64,000 nucleotides of DNA from Brassica napus (Eukaryota > Streptophyta > Magnoliopsida > Brassicales > Brassicaceae), in the NCBI RefSeq assembly GCF_020379485.1, contig NC_063447.1, positions 61,493,452-61,557,451 of the forward strand. The letters are read 5' to 3'. Below are positions 11,861 to 23,562 of the stretch, piece by piece; within the stretch, counting starts at the first letter, position 1; each line of letters starts with the position of its first letter. Made by a program: the position numbers and the translations under genes. The notes under the pieces were generated by a model. It saw nothing but the letters and a program-made list of their open reading frames with translations. It searched no databases and was not told the DNA's origin.

Positions 11861-12999
11861 TTTGTCAGCTCTCTAATCGCATTTTCTTCTTTTTTTTTTT
11901 TGATAAAAAATATATTCTAATAACAATGTCAAATTAATGTGAAACCAATTTTTCTTCTTTTTTTTTATACAGAGTTTTTTTCGATAAAACTTCATCGATT
12001 TGTTCATGTAAAATGTTATTTGTTGTTTATTAGAAAAAATGAAATGGTCGTCAAAAAATAAAAATAAATCAAAATGAAAACTTCCCATAAAAAATATCCT
12101 TGATATATAAATCAACTCAAAACTCAAAAGGTTAGAAATATGAATATAGACACAAAACTAAATTCTTTCGAAACTTTCTAAATTCAATGCACATATCATC
12201 AGGTTCTTGATTCTTGTAACTAGCTATCTTTTACAAGAAAATAGTTGCGTTAGAAAAGATTCAACTCTAGAAAATTTAGTATGGTATTTGTGACCACCTC
12301 AAAACGTATTTTAAAATCCATGCACATTTCCCAGTGTAGATTCTATCAACCCCACATTTTACTAATTAATACAGAGTTTTATTCGATAAAACTTCATCGA
12401 TTTGTTCATGTAAAATGTTATTTATTGTTTATTAGAAAAAAATGAAATAGTCGTCAAAAAATTAAAAAAAAAAATTAAAACTTTCCATAAAAATATCCTT
12501 GATATATAAATCAACTCAAAACTCAAAAGGTTAAAAATATGAATAGACACAAAACTAAAAATGCTTTCTAAACTTTCTAAATTCAATGCACATGTCAGTG
12601 TAAAATCAAAGTAAACCGAACTCATACTAAAACGAAACATCGATAAAATCAATTGAACCGGTTTAGTCGACCAACCCAAGTTAAACGACACCGTAAAATG
12701 CCTCTTTGGAGATGGATAAAAAACATAGGGATCGCTTCACCGTTGGCTCTTCATTTCACAGCTCTCCGTCTTCTCCGGCGATTGTTTCCCTTTTCTCTCG
12801 AATTCTCGTCCCCGTTAAGGCTTTCTACAAGGTACAAATCATCGTTTCTAGCGAGCGTTCTCATTGTTCTTACCCTCATCGTATTGGATTTGAAATAGCT
12901 TATTTTGATAGTTCTCGAGCTTCTGGTGATGCCCATTAGGTCAATTTTGATTCTTGCAGTTAATGCACTAAGAGAAGAAGAATTGGGGGAAAGAAAGAG
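11861..12999. repeat. Tandem copies of promoter block, upstream of the At2g43630-like gene
   Basis: The block containing ATAAAACTTCATCGATTTG and TGATATATAAATCAACTCA appears at about 11940-12130 and again at about 12360-12540, and the second copy leads directly into the promoter of the gene at 13000. The 5' untranslated leader with CTCTCGAATTCTCG is at about 12790-12810. No separate gene is seen. Confidence 0.6.
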
Positions 13000-14383
13000 A
13001 TGAGCTTTACTCAGGCTAATTGTTTTCGACCATCCTACCACTCTCCTGTGACGAGGATACGTCGAGCTAATGGTGTCTCCACCAGTGTAACTGCTTCGGT
13101 GTCTACTCTGTTTTCGCCTCTGTTAAGTCACAGGCGTAGTGGGAAATGGAAGCAGAGTTCTGCTGTGTGCTTGTTTGGTGGGAAAGATAAGTCCAATGGT
13201 GGTGGTGACGAGGTCTGATATTCCTTTTCCTCACTTTGAAAAGTTGTGTTCTTTTGTGTGTGTGAATGATATTTGTAACTAGTTCTGTTCTTCTCTGTCT
13301 GAATGATTTTTACTTTGTAATTAGTTCTGCTCTTCTGTCTGAAGTGATTATGCTTTGTAACTAGTTCTGTTCTTCTCTCTGTCTGAATGATTTTACTTTG
13401 TAACTAGTTCTGCTCTTCTCTGTCTGAATGATTTTACTTTGTAATTAGTTATGTTCTTTTGTGTGTCTGAATGATTTTGCTTTGCAACTAGTTCTGTTCT
13501 TCTCTCTGTGAGTGATTTTAAACTTTGTAACTAGTTCTGTTCTTCTCTGTCTGAATGATTTTTACTTTGTAACTAGTTCTGCTCTTCTCTGTGTGAATGA
13601 TTTTACCTTGTAATTAGTTATGTTCTTCTCTGTCTGAATGATTTTTACTTTGTAATTAGTTCTGCTCTTCTCTGTTTGAATGATTTTGATTTCACTTTCT
13701 AACTGGAAAGTGATTTCTTTTAGCGGCAGATCTTTGCTGTTCTGTTTCATTTTGTTGTGATGACTGTTTGACATCAGATATCACCATGGAAAGCAATAGA
13801 GAAAGCTATGGGGAAGAAGTCAGTTGAAGATATGTTGCGGGACCAGATTCAAAAGAAAGACTTTTATGATACTGAAAGCGGCGGCAACGTTCCTCCTCGT
13901 GGAGGAGGCGGTGGTGGTAACGGTGGAGAGCGTCCTGAAGGGCCAGGAGGAGGAGGAGAAGACGGTGGTTTCGCTGGGATTGCTGAGGAGACTCTGCAAG
14001 TTGTTTTAGCCACCTTAGGCTTCATCTTTTTGGTAAAAACAACACAACTTTCAAACTTGGAATATACAAGTAATCATGCGTTGATTGATCGAGTGTTATG
14101 TTTTTGGCAGTACACTTACATTATCAATGGAGAGGAGTTGATGAAGCTTGCGAGAGATTACTTTAGGTTTCTTTCGGGAAAACCTAAGACTGTTCGGTTG
14201 ACCAGAGCCTTGGATGGTTGGAATAGATTCATGGAGACCATGTCGAAGCCGAGAGAGTATGACGAGTACTGGCTAGAGAAGGCGATCATCAACACGCCGA
14301 CCTGGTATGACAGTCCCGACAAGTACAAGCAAGTCCTCAAGGCTTATGTCGACTCAAAGACTGATGAACAACAGTTCGATTAA
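13000..14383 (+). CDS. Plastid-targeted single-pass membrane protein (At2g43630-like)
   Basis: Exons 13000-13212, 13778-14032 and 14111-14383 join in phase 0 to 246 residues. The first 60 residues are rich in Ser, Thr and Arg, like a chloroplast transit peptide. A glycine-rich stretch lies at about 98-128 and one hydrophobic span at about 143-163, across the second exon junction. The C-terminal 80 residues are charged and mention no known catalytic motif. The protein is conserved and collinear with Arabidopsis At2g43630, whose function I do not know. The ATG follows a purine-rich leader and matches the frame of both downstream exons. The second intron is also open in frame (14033-14110), so a retained-intron form would be translatable. 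Partial copies of its 5' end are scattered at 11.2, 11.7 and 21.5 kb. Confidence 0.85.
13213..13777. repeat. Minisatellite inside intron 1
   Basis: Most of this intron is an imperfect tandem array built from a unit of roughly 45-50 bp with the core CTTTGTAACTAGTTCTGTTC and TCTCTGTCTGAATGATTTT. About nine copies run from 13250 to 13690. It is non-coding and lies wholly between donor and acceptor. Confidence 0.8.
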
Positions 14384-14573
14384 ACACCCCTTGTCAGTTT
14401 CGCTTTTGTTACTTGAAGAGATTCATAATCATAATTAAGGTTTCCTTTTTAGGTTCGTCTTCAGGTTTTTCAATAAATTGTCTTGTTCTTGAATGTCAAT
14501 ATCTTTTCAAAATTCAATTTATAAGCAACAATTGCAGATCAAAATGAGATTACATAAAAGAAAAAAGAGGAGA

Positions 14574-15308
14574 TCAAAGTTTCTTGGGTTTAGTAGTGGT
14601 TGAAGAAGTGCTTTCTTTCTTGTCTGCTTCTGTTGATTTCTTCCGGTCTTTCCTCTCCCTCTTCTTCAAAGCAGTCATGTGAGCTTTAAGAATGGTAGCA
14701 TATGGTGCTTGAAATCTCTGGTGATCCTTGGCACCAACCTTAAAACACGAAAGCATTGGCACAAGTTAGCTTCAGTGTGAACTTAAAGACATTATTAGTC
14801 TAAAATAAATTATTGAGAGATCAATGAGTAGAGACACATACCGAAGTAGAGATCGTTTTCTTAGCATCAGTAGCTCGAATAAGGCATCTGTACTCTATGG
14901 ATTCTCCAGCAGCGCTCAGTTTCCTCTTCTGCAGCTTAGACTTCAAAGATGCTAACAGAACAAGTAATATATACATGAGATAAGATATCCTTCAGCTAAG
15001 ATTTTTTGGAAAGAAGGTCCAGATGAGATTGTCAAGCTTACATCTTTTCAAAGTAAGCCACACAGAGCCTTTCTCTTTGCTTTTCTCGAACATGCTCGTG
15101 AGTTCATTCAGAAACGGATCCAACTGTAGTAAAACCTGGAAAAAAAAAAAACACACAAGAAGATATAAAAAAAAGTTTGTTCCTTCATCATTTAGTGCTG
15201 AATTAAAAATCCCAGCAAACACTCATAACACTCATAGCTAAGAGCGCAACACACACGGACACACTGTTTACAATTCTTCATATAGCTATGGGATCGAAAA
15301 ATTACCAT
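14574..15308 (-). CDS. SRP14: Signal recognition particle 14-kDa subunit
   Basis: SRP14 pairs with SRP9 on the Alu part of 7SL RNA and slows translation while the ribosome is carried to the ER. Four exons, 15308-15306, 15135-15042, 14951-14842 and 14738-14574, give 123 residues. The first coding exon is only the ATG itself: GT follows directly and the next exon starts with VLLQLDPFLNELTS. The body carries the family sequence KGSVWLTLKR, ESIEYRCLIRATDAKKT and VGAKDHQRFQ, and ends in a basic tail KKRERKDRKK plus a Ser/Thr/Lys-rich end. It is nearly identical to the recalled Arabidopsis At2g43640 protein. It is divergently arranged with the EMB2777-like gene at 16009. Confidence 0.93.
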
Positions 15309-15545
15309 TGTTGAAAATCTCAGGTGGATACTTGTTGCAGATCCTCAAAGCACTGAAAAAGAAACTTCTTCTTCCGTTTTGGATCACTGAGGAGAACCAA
15401 AAAAACATAACCACAATGCAAACAAAGGGCAACAGTTAGAGATCTGATGCAAAATTGACTTTGCCTATATAACATCACAGTGAACCAAATTGCTCATAAA
15501 AATTCAGATCCTGATCGAATTCGAAGCTAATAAGACGGTAAAACG

Positions 15546-15980
15546 TAAAAAACCCTAAGATCATCAAAGATTCTGAACAAATCTACAACATGCAGGGAGA
15601 TGGTAGAATTCAATTATTTTTCAAAATCAGATTGAGCTACAACGTTCCATTATCTGAAAACCTAAAAGATGTAAGAATCAAAAAATTCACGAACCGGAGA
15701 CTAGACAAGCTGATGGTGTCTGCTTTCGAACACCCACCGGTCGGAGAAAACTCAAAATATATTCGGTAGCTGTAAATAAAAGAGAAGAATAATAAATAAA
15801 TATAAAACTTGGTGTGAAAGGACTTGTGGGCCTTTAAATCCAGACTAATGGGCCTTTTAAGCAAACTAATGGGCCTTCTTAGCGACAACAAGTTCTAAAA
15901 ACCCTAGCAAGAGGTTTAAACGCTGCGCGCGCTCTCTCTAACTCAGCTTTCTTCGTAGCTGATGAATAGAAAACCCTAAT
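15546..15980. promoter_or_regulatory. Bidirectional promoter with site II and telo-box motifs
   Basis: Between SRP14 (minus) and the Sas10-like gene (plus) there are three TGGGCC site II elements (15827-15832, 15849-15854, 15870-15875). There are also AAACCCTA telo-boxes at 15550-15557, 15898-15905 and 15971-15978. In Arabidopsis this combination marks promoters of ribosomal-protein and ribosome-biogenesis genes, which fits a translation factor and a U3 snoRNP protein. The 15309-15545 part holds the SRP14 5' leader and its intron. Confidence 0.7.
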
Positions 15981-16008
15981 TTATACAACCTCAGAGGAAA
16001 ACATAACG

Positions 16009-17291
16009 ATGGGGAGTAAAGTGGGGCTTCCGAAGAGAGGTAGCGTAAGCACGAAGACACGCAAAGAAATCGACGAACACGAGATCGAGCTTCCACCAGA
16101 GTCTCTAGCGACAAGTATTGCTGACGGAACAGTGCAAAATGTTGTCAAAGAAGATGCGACCTCTTTACCCGTTTCTTCTTCAGCCGTTAGAATCACACAA
16201 GACACAGTCGAGGTATAAGTTGCACCTCACTTTGAGTTATTCTCTTACGAGTTGTTTGACGAAACTTCCTTTGTATCCTCTCTGTTGATACAGCCAGTTA
16301 AAATCAATAAATCGACCAGGAAAAAAGGAGACAAACGCAAGCACCAGGTGAAAAAAAAATTCATCCAAGTTCTTGCTTACTGCCACCGTTCCTTTGTATT
16401 TTTTTTTTTTTTGTCTGTTTAAGTTGAACTAATAATCACATGCTTTTCTTTGTAGCAGAATGATCAAGTTGATGTTCAGAGTGAGGAAATGTTGAAACTC
16501 CGAGCTGCTCTACAAGGAAAGTTAAGAAGCAATGGAGTTTTCGGTTCTACTGTTTCCAAGTCTGATAAAGCTCAAAAACGCCACAAGTTAGCTAAACGTA
16601 GAAAGATTGAGCTCAAAGTTTTGGCTGGGGCTGGTGTGAAATCAGAGGAAGATAGAAGGAATGAAACTGAGGTATTTGAATCACAAGGCTCAGAAGATGA
16701 GTTTTACAAACAAGTGAAGCAGAAAAAAGAAGCTAAACGAGCTGCCAAAGCAGAGATTTATTCAAGGTGTGATTTGATTATGTTATGCACTACTTTTAAC
16801 CTTTGGCAGAGACCGTTACATATGATGTGTGCAATGCTGTTTCAGGGAATCATCATCCAACTTGTTATTATTACCAGAAAGTGTGGAAGGAAAACGTTTG
16901 ATTTCAAAAGAGGTTAGAATGTTCCCCAAACACACATACAACAAGATCTTCTGTTTCATCTCTAAACTTTCCTTTTTTTTTTTATTATCTCCACCAAAAC
17001 CTAGATTTTGAGTAACAGAGGATTGACTCGACATCGCAACAAGGACAAAAAGAACCCCAGAAAGAACTACAGGGTAAAATACTCTTGGATTGCTAGTTTG
17101 TCCGGTGTTAGTTAATTTGCCTCAGATGACATGTTTTGGGACCTTGGTTTTGTTTGCAGGACAAGTACACTGACAAAGTCAAGAGACGTGGAGGTCAAGT
17201 CAGAGAAATCAGGAAACCTTCTGGTCCATATGGAGGAGAAGGTTTAGGTATCAATCCTAACATAAGCCATAGCATCCGAATCAAGAATTAG
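16009..17291 (+). CDS. Shortened Sas10/Utp3-like U3 snoRNP protein (EMB2777-like)
   Basis: Related to Sas10/Utp3, a component of the small-subunit processome that matures 18S rRNA in the nucleolus. Exons 16009-16212, 16294-16347, 16456-16766, 16846-16912, 17005-17073 and 17160-17291 give 278 residues. The end is the Sas10 C-terminal domain: [26 protein letters not shown] and [18 protein letters not shown]. The middle is Lys/Arg/Glu-rich, with [20 protein letters not shown]. The Arabidopsis protein (At2g43650) is, from memory, more than twice as long. Here the Sas10/Utp3/C1D core is missing between exons 2 and 3. An acidic segment still present in the partial copy at 21.6 kb is missing too. 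The exon 3 acceptor is a NAGNAG site (16453-16458). All splice sites and the frame are clean, so it may be expressed, but it is probably not a full replacement. Confidence 0.7.
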
Positions 17292-18145
17292 CCTCTTCTT
17301 CCTATGTCATCTACTTCTTTGTTTTGTGTCTTTAATTGGATCTTTTACTTTGTGTTTCACTCTGCTTCATTACTTGAGAAAAGCATTGCTTTGTAAAACT
17401 TGTTTACCCTTCAAGCAAAGCTAGAGAGGAGCTATTTTAATGTTCATCCAATTTCAGAGACTTTTTTCTTTTTAGATTTTCAAATATATGATTATTAGAT
17501 TGAAAAGGTATTGTACTATTAAAACTTGATTATCCATTTAATCTAATAAATAGTCTAGGATGTTATGAGTTCAAATGTGTTAATTAAAATCTAAGATATA
17601 TAGACACTTTTGTTTAACAAGTAAACTTTTGTGAAATCTGGAAAACTAATAAGAACTCTAGTTTTTTCTTGACAAATGATAAGTTATATATATATATATA
17701 GTATACATAATAGAAGACATAAATACTTAATTATTTCGGTTTGTACACTTTCTAAATATTATAATAAAACATTTAAAGCTATCACCATAAAATATAGAAG
17801 TCTAAATTTTGTATTTCTATTTTACAGAAATGCTTAATATAAGCAAACTGAAAAACGTGGTTGTCTTTGATAAAAAAAAGATTAGGACGATACATGTTGC
17901 TGAAAATAATGACAGTTACTTTTGTAAAGTTTGGAAGATTATGTTTACATTCGGTAATTACTGTAATTGAATTGTCAATTTTTGAAAGGGATGCTTATTT
18001 TATCAATTCCACAAACAAATAAATAAAATTCAAAAGAAATAATTTCATTCCAAATTTGATCATGAGTAAATAGAATGAAATCTATTCAATTTTTTACATT
18101 TCATTTTCTCTTTATATATATAATAGAACTTAAATCTAACTGTAA
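17292..18145. repeat. 3' flank plus X8 promoter block (array unit 1)
   Basis: 17292-17460 is the 3' region of the Sas10-like gene and recurs at about 22410-22565, 25410-25600 and 27010-27160. 17500-18145 is the upstream region of the first X8 gene. Its landmark GATTAGGACGATACATG and following ACAGTTACTTTTGTAAAG recur upstream of all four X8 genes. A patch of GGAATGAAAT-like repeats lies at about 17990-18100. Confidence 0.65.
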
Positions 18146-18739
18146 ATGGCAAAGCAGAGCTGTAGAAGAGTTTCCAGACGTCAAGAAAAATCAAATATGC
18201 CTAAAGCACACATAAGTCTTTGTTTCATCATCTTTTTATGTGTTTCATCTGAAATTTTCATGAGTGTAAACTCGCAGGTACGTGTTTATGATTACTCCAA
18301 AACAATTTCAAAATGTACAAAAACTTCACTCATATATAACATTTTTTTTTTTCATTTGAACTTGCTCTTTGTTGCAGAGCCAGGGAGATTGGTGTATAGC
18401 GAACTCTATTACGGATAATGATAAATTAATAAAGAACATAGACTTTGCATGTTCTAAAATCGATTGTGGAATTATTATGGAAGGAGGTTCATGTTATGAT
18501 CCTAATACTCCTCTTAATCACGCTTCAGTCGCTATGAATCTTTATTATCAAGCCCAAGGAAGACACCTAAGGGATTGTTATTTCGATGGCTCTGGTCTCA
18601 TTACCATTATTGATCCTAGTGAGTTGGCTTCTCTAAGAAATTATGTAACTCTTCTCTGTCAATCTTCAATCAAATATCTTATGATATTTTTCTCTTATTT
18701 TCAGGCTATGGGTGTTGCAAATTTCAGTATCGTAAGTAA
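18146..18739 (+). CDS. Small secreted X8-domain protein 1
   Basis: X8 domains bind beta-1,3-glucan (callose-type) carbohydrate and occur in plasmodesmal callose-binding proteins and GH17 tails. Exons 18146-18277, 18378-18618 and 18705-18739 give 135 residues. Residues 1-17 are basic. A second ATG at 18197 begins a hydrophobic signal peptide ending VNSQ, so either start is possible. The X8 domain runs from QGDWCIAN to the end. It carries cysteines in DWC, FAC, IDC, GGSC, DCYF and YGCCKF, and a CYDPNTPLNHASVAMNLYYQ core. There is no GPI-anchor tail. The last exon is only 35 nt. It is collinear with Arabidopsis At2g43660/At2g43670. Three more copies follow in a duplication array. Confidence 0.85.
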
Positions 18740-20059
18740 AAGTATGCAAAACTTTGTATTGGTTACAAAATAAAAGGAATAACAAAAAACTTTTCATGTT
18801 TGATATCTAAAGTTTGAATGGTTCAATTTATAATATGCTACAATATTTGACTTTCTATCACAGTCATAACAATAAGTAAATAGTTTATTCATTTACAAAA
18901 ACTGCTAAGCTTTATAGTTTTTACATAAAAAATCAATTAGTAATGAACTGAATGGTACATAATCTTTATGATTTACTCAATATATCATCTTAGTAATTTG
19001 AAACAACACTACACTAGTACAATATATCAGCCTAGCTACATATACAAGACAAAAAAATTTAATATTTATTTTTCTAACCAGAAAATGTAGAATGGAAAAT
19101 AAGTATTCATTTAAAACATCTGAAACGACTATAAATGACAAACTCAGTTCAAAATATCATGTGACTACAATAAAAGAAATCCAAAGTCACACCTATATTC
19201 ATAACAAAGAAAGTTATGCAAACTTTGGAAAACCACGAAAACATATACTAAAACCATTGACAAAGCCAAAGCACAAAAGAATGAAACAGAATATCCAAAT
19301 AGAGTTTCATGGTTCATGGTCAACACAATTCATAAGCAGAGTAAGATTTTTTCTTGCTTCTTAGCTATGCTGCTTTGCTTGACACATGAGGAAGATATCA
19401 ATTCAACACCACATCTCTATGCTTTTCATCACACTTGATCTCTATAAACTCTTGGATATCATAAATAACCTAAAAAAACAGAGAATTCAATAGAACTTTC
19501 ATAGAATGGTCTTTGTATCCAATTGGTTGCAAGAGCATATAGGCAATCTCACAAATTCTACAAATGTTTTGCAAGAGTATATTCTATAGAGAACTTTTAG
19601 GAACTCAAAAAACAAATAATTCAATAGTTCAATGGTTTGCAAGAGCATATAGACAATCTCACAAATTGTACAAATCTTTTGCAAGAGTATGTTCTTTAGA
19701 GAACTTTTAGGAACTGAAAAAATGGAAAATAAGAGTTACGAAACTAGCATAAGCCAACCTGTGAACATATAAAATAAAAAATATGCAAACTTATTAATTA
19801 ACATCGGTTTACAAATTTGTGCAGTTTTTTAAAACTTGCATCTATTATTTCTAGAATGAACAAAAAAAATTGAATATACTCTTGCAATTAATTGAACACA
19901 AAGACACTAGCTATTCTCTTATTTGATTCATCAAAATTACTAGATGTTGTATTGAATACAAAGTCATTTTCTCTATATTTTTTTCAGGTTATCCATGATC
20001 TATTCAATGGAATCAAGTTGGAATTAATTTAAGTTCAACAAGGTTGCCAAGAGTATAAG
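18740..20059. other. Spacer with local tandem duplication
   Basis: 18770-19080 resembles the 3' flank of the fourth X8 copy (31470-31850). At 19529-19748 a unit of 110 bp with GCAAGAGCATATAG and GAGAACTTTTAGGAACT is present twice in tandem. A short open frame at 19092-19364 has no recognised domain. Confidence 0.5.
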
Positions 20060-21486
20060 CACATACAAGTAAGTTTTTTTGATAAAACATCATAGATTTG
20101 TTCATTTAAAATGTTATTTATTATTTAGAAATAAATTAATTAACCTTATACTTTCCATAAAAGTATCCTTTATATATAAACAACTCAAAAAGTTCATAAA
20201 AAAGAGGGTGTTATTGGTCTATGTATTTTAGTGGATTTGAAAAGCTAAACCAGATATACATAAAACTAAATGCTTTTGAAATACTTTATACATCTAAAAC
20301 ACATGTTAAGTGAAAAATCAAAATTAAACCAGAAAACATCAATAAATGCAATTGCAAGCAGGTCAATTATCGGTAATCAATTGAACCGGTTTGGTCCACC
20401 AACCCAATTAAAACGTTGCAAGCATGTCAAGTATCGGTAATCAATTGAACCGGTTTGGTCTACCAACCCAATTAAAACGGCACCGTAAGCTGCATCTTTG
20501 GAGATAGCTAAAAACATAGGGATCGCTTCACCGTTAGCTCCTCACTTCACTGCTACTAGGTGTTTTCCTGCACCATGTGCAGTGAAATTTTTTTTTAAAA
20601 TTAAATTATATTTAAAATAAAATTTATTAATATTATATATTTTATTATTTTTGACTAATATTTAATATAAAGTTGATTATTTAAGCATAAAATAAACAAA
20701 TATAATAATTTTGTTTAGTTTAAATTACATTTAATAATATATCTATTTATTTTGGTTAAATGTATTAAATCAACTTGTATAAAATTACTAAAAAATCATA
20801 TTAAAATTGTATAGTTATTAAAAATTATAACTAAATAATATTTATAAAATTTGTAGATATCTAAAAGAAATAATGAAATTACGATTAACAATTTATTAAT
20901 ATTTTAAAAAAGATGTAGAAAATTTTGAAAATATTAGTAATAAAAATTGTATAATTATAAAAATACAATTAAATAATGTATTTCAAAATTTATAATGCAT
21001 ATTTCAATATATTTATTTTAGTGATGATTTATGAATTATTACCATATTTTAAGAAGTTTACTAAAAATATAAATCAACATTAAATGTAATGTATTAGTTA
21101 TTGTCATATTGTATAAAGTTTACCAAAAATATATATCAGTAATAAATGTGATTGTCCATGTCATATTAACTATAAGTCTGTCATCAATCTTGTTAACCAT
21201 GTCATCATTGTTTTTGTAAAAATAATTATAGAAAGAACATATGGCAAAATCATTTCGCAAATATAGTCTAGGGGATGTCGTACAAATCATCGTTTCTCAC
21301 TCTGTATTCTGGTTTCTAGCGAGCGTTCTCATTGTTCTCACCTTTTTAATCACCCAACCCTTGCCTTTCATAGGAGCTCCTGATTTGGATTTGAAATAGC
21401 GTATTTTGATTGTGCTCAAACTTCTGATTAGGTCAGTTAAGATTCTTGCAGTTAACGTCAGACAGTTAATGCACTAAGAGAAGAAG
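20060..21486. repeat. Duplicated leader of the At2g43630-like gene, split by a family A repeat
   Basis: 20060-20550 repeats the upstream block of the gene at 13000, with the AATCAATTGAACCGGTTTGG motif present twice (about 20379 and 20440). At about 20554-21280 a second copy of dispersed repeat family A interrupts the leader. The leader resumes at 21280 with GTACAAATCATCGTTTCT, equivalent to 12832 at the true gene. About 70 bp of the leader are missing at the insertion. Confidence 0.65.
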
Positions 21487-22407
21487 ATGAGCTTTTCTCC
21501 TGTGACGAGGATACGTCGAGCTAATGGTGTCTCCACAGGCGTACTGGGAAATGGAAGCAGGGTTCTGCTGTGTGCTTGTTTGGTGGAAATTGCACCTTTC
21601 TGAAGATTGTGATGTATATTAATAATTTTTAATCCCGGATGTTACCAGGAAGCTAGAGACAATCGATGATTATGTGGATGATGCATCAGATGAGGACAAT
21701 GAAAAGCATGATGATGATTATGTGGCAACACGTGACTAGTCTGAACCACTTCTGTATAATTCAAAAAAAAGAAAAGCATGATGATGACATGGTTGATAGT
21801 GATGGCAAATCAGAAGGCTCAGAAGATGAGTTTTACAAACAAGTGAGACAGAACAAAGAAGCTAAACGAGCTGCCAAAGCAGAGTTCTATTTTCAAGGCG
21901 AGATTATAAAATGACTCTGACCCTGTGCAGACCGTCACATGTGATATGTCCATCTCATTGACATGATTTGTGTCGTTTCAGGGAACCATCATCGACCTTG
22001 TTATTACCAGAAACCGTGGATGGAAAACGACTGATTTCAAATGAGGTTAGAATGTTTCCAAAGTTACATACAACAAGATCTTTTGTTTCTCTATCCTGCA
22101 TCCGTCTCTAAACCTTCTTTTTTGATCTCCACCAAAACCTAGATTTTGAGTAACAGAGGATTGACTCGACATCGCAACAAGGACAAAAAGAACCCGAGAA
22201 AGAACTACAGGGTAAAGTAAACTCACTTGGATTGTTAGTTTATTTGCCTCAGCTCAGATGTTTTTTGGTTGCAGGACAAGTACATGGACAAAGTCAAGAG
22301 ACGTGGAGGACAAGTCAGAGAAATCAGGAAACCTTCTGGTTCATATGGAGGAGAAGTCTCTGGTATCAATCCCAACATAAGCCACAGAATCCGAATCAAG
22401 AATTAGC
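21487..22407 (+). pseudogene. Chimeric relic: At2g43630-like 5' end joined to Sas10-like 3' end
   Basis: 21487-21590 is a shortened, frame-broken copy of the first exon of the gene at 13000 (ATGAGCTTT, then sequence matching ACGTCGAGCTAATGG). From about 21640 the sequence switches to the Sas10-like gene. An acidic segment encodes RKLETIDDYVDDASDEDNEK, then a stop. Next come [20 protein letters not shown], an exon with LLLPETVDGKRLISNE (about 21982-22044), an exon at 22144-22212, and the last exon at 22275-22407 ending in [14 protein letters not shown]. The acidic segment is absent from the main copy at 16009. In-frame stops and missing exons make this a pseudogene, though its C-terminal exons remain open. 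Confidence 0.75.
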
Positions 22408-23562
22408 ATCTTCTTCCTGTGTCATCTTGTTCTTCTTTCTCTTCTTTGTTTTGTATCTTTTATTGGATCTTCTACCTTGCATTTCACTCTGCTTCATTGT
22501 TTTGTAAAACTCGTTTACCTTTCAAGCAAGCTAAAGAGTAGCTAGCTAAAATGTTCATCCAATTTCAGAGATTTTTTTCATTTTAGATTTTCAAATATAT
22601 GATTATTAGATTGAAAAAAATAAAATCTACTATTAAAACTTTATTATGCATTTAATGTAATAAATAATTTAAGATATCATGAGTTTAGATTGCTACGACA
22701 TTTTGTGTTGTTAAAAATTAATAATAACAAATAAACTTTTTTATGTGAAATCAGACAAGTTAATAAGCAATCTCGATATTCTTGAGAAATGATAGCTATA
22801 TACAATAATAATCATAATTACATAATTTTGGTTTCATAAAGTTTCTAAATAGTATCTTAAAATATTCATAGCTATTAGCATAAAAATATAGGTCTTAAAT
22901 TTGGTATTTGTATTTTACAGAAAGGCTTAATATAAGCAAACTGAAGAACGTGATTGCAGACAGTTTATATCTCCAAGATTAGGACGACACATGTTACTGA
23001 AAATAATAACAGTTACTTTTGTTTACATTTTGTTATTACTTTAAATTAATGTCTTCAACTATATTATCAATATTTGGAATGAAATCATATCAAAGTGCAA
23101 CTGGAATATATTTTTTGGAATAAAATCTTGGTCAGTGCTTCATTCCTTTGTATTTCTTAAATTACTCACCAGTTAAAATGAAAAAAATGGAAACAGTATT
23201 CCATTTTATTACATATCATTCCATATGACTGCAGAAAAAATATTCCTTTGAGAAATCCATGTTAATTCTTTTTACCATTTGTAATAAATGGAATGAAATG
23301 CTTATTTCATCAATTTCACAAAAGAAGTAAACAAAATTCAAAGTAAATCATTTTCATTACAATTTTGATCATAAATAAATAGAATGAAATATATTATATT
23401 ATTTCCACATTCCATTCTTTTTTAGTTCACTAGTTTCATTTATATTTACCATTTACAGATATATTACTTTTTTTTTTGTTCAAAACAAATATATTACTTA
23501 AATGTTATTTTTGGGTGAACGTCTCTGTGTGCATATATAAGAGAGCTTAAATGTAAGTGTAT
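22408..23562. repeat. 3' flank and X8 promoter block (array unit 2)
   Basis: Parallel to 17292-18145: the Sas10-like 3' region, then AT-rich sequence, then the X8 upstream landmark AGATTAGGACGACACATG at about 22976. A stretch rich in GGAATGAAAT and TTCCATT repeats lies at 23060-23440, and may be a degraded MITE. No gene. Confidence 0.6.

Noticed and set aside
13250..13690. Regularly spaced repeats that might suggest a CRISPR array
   Set aside because: The repeats are imperfect, contiguous and intronic in a plant gene, without unique spacers or cas genes.
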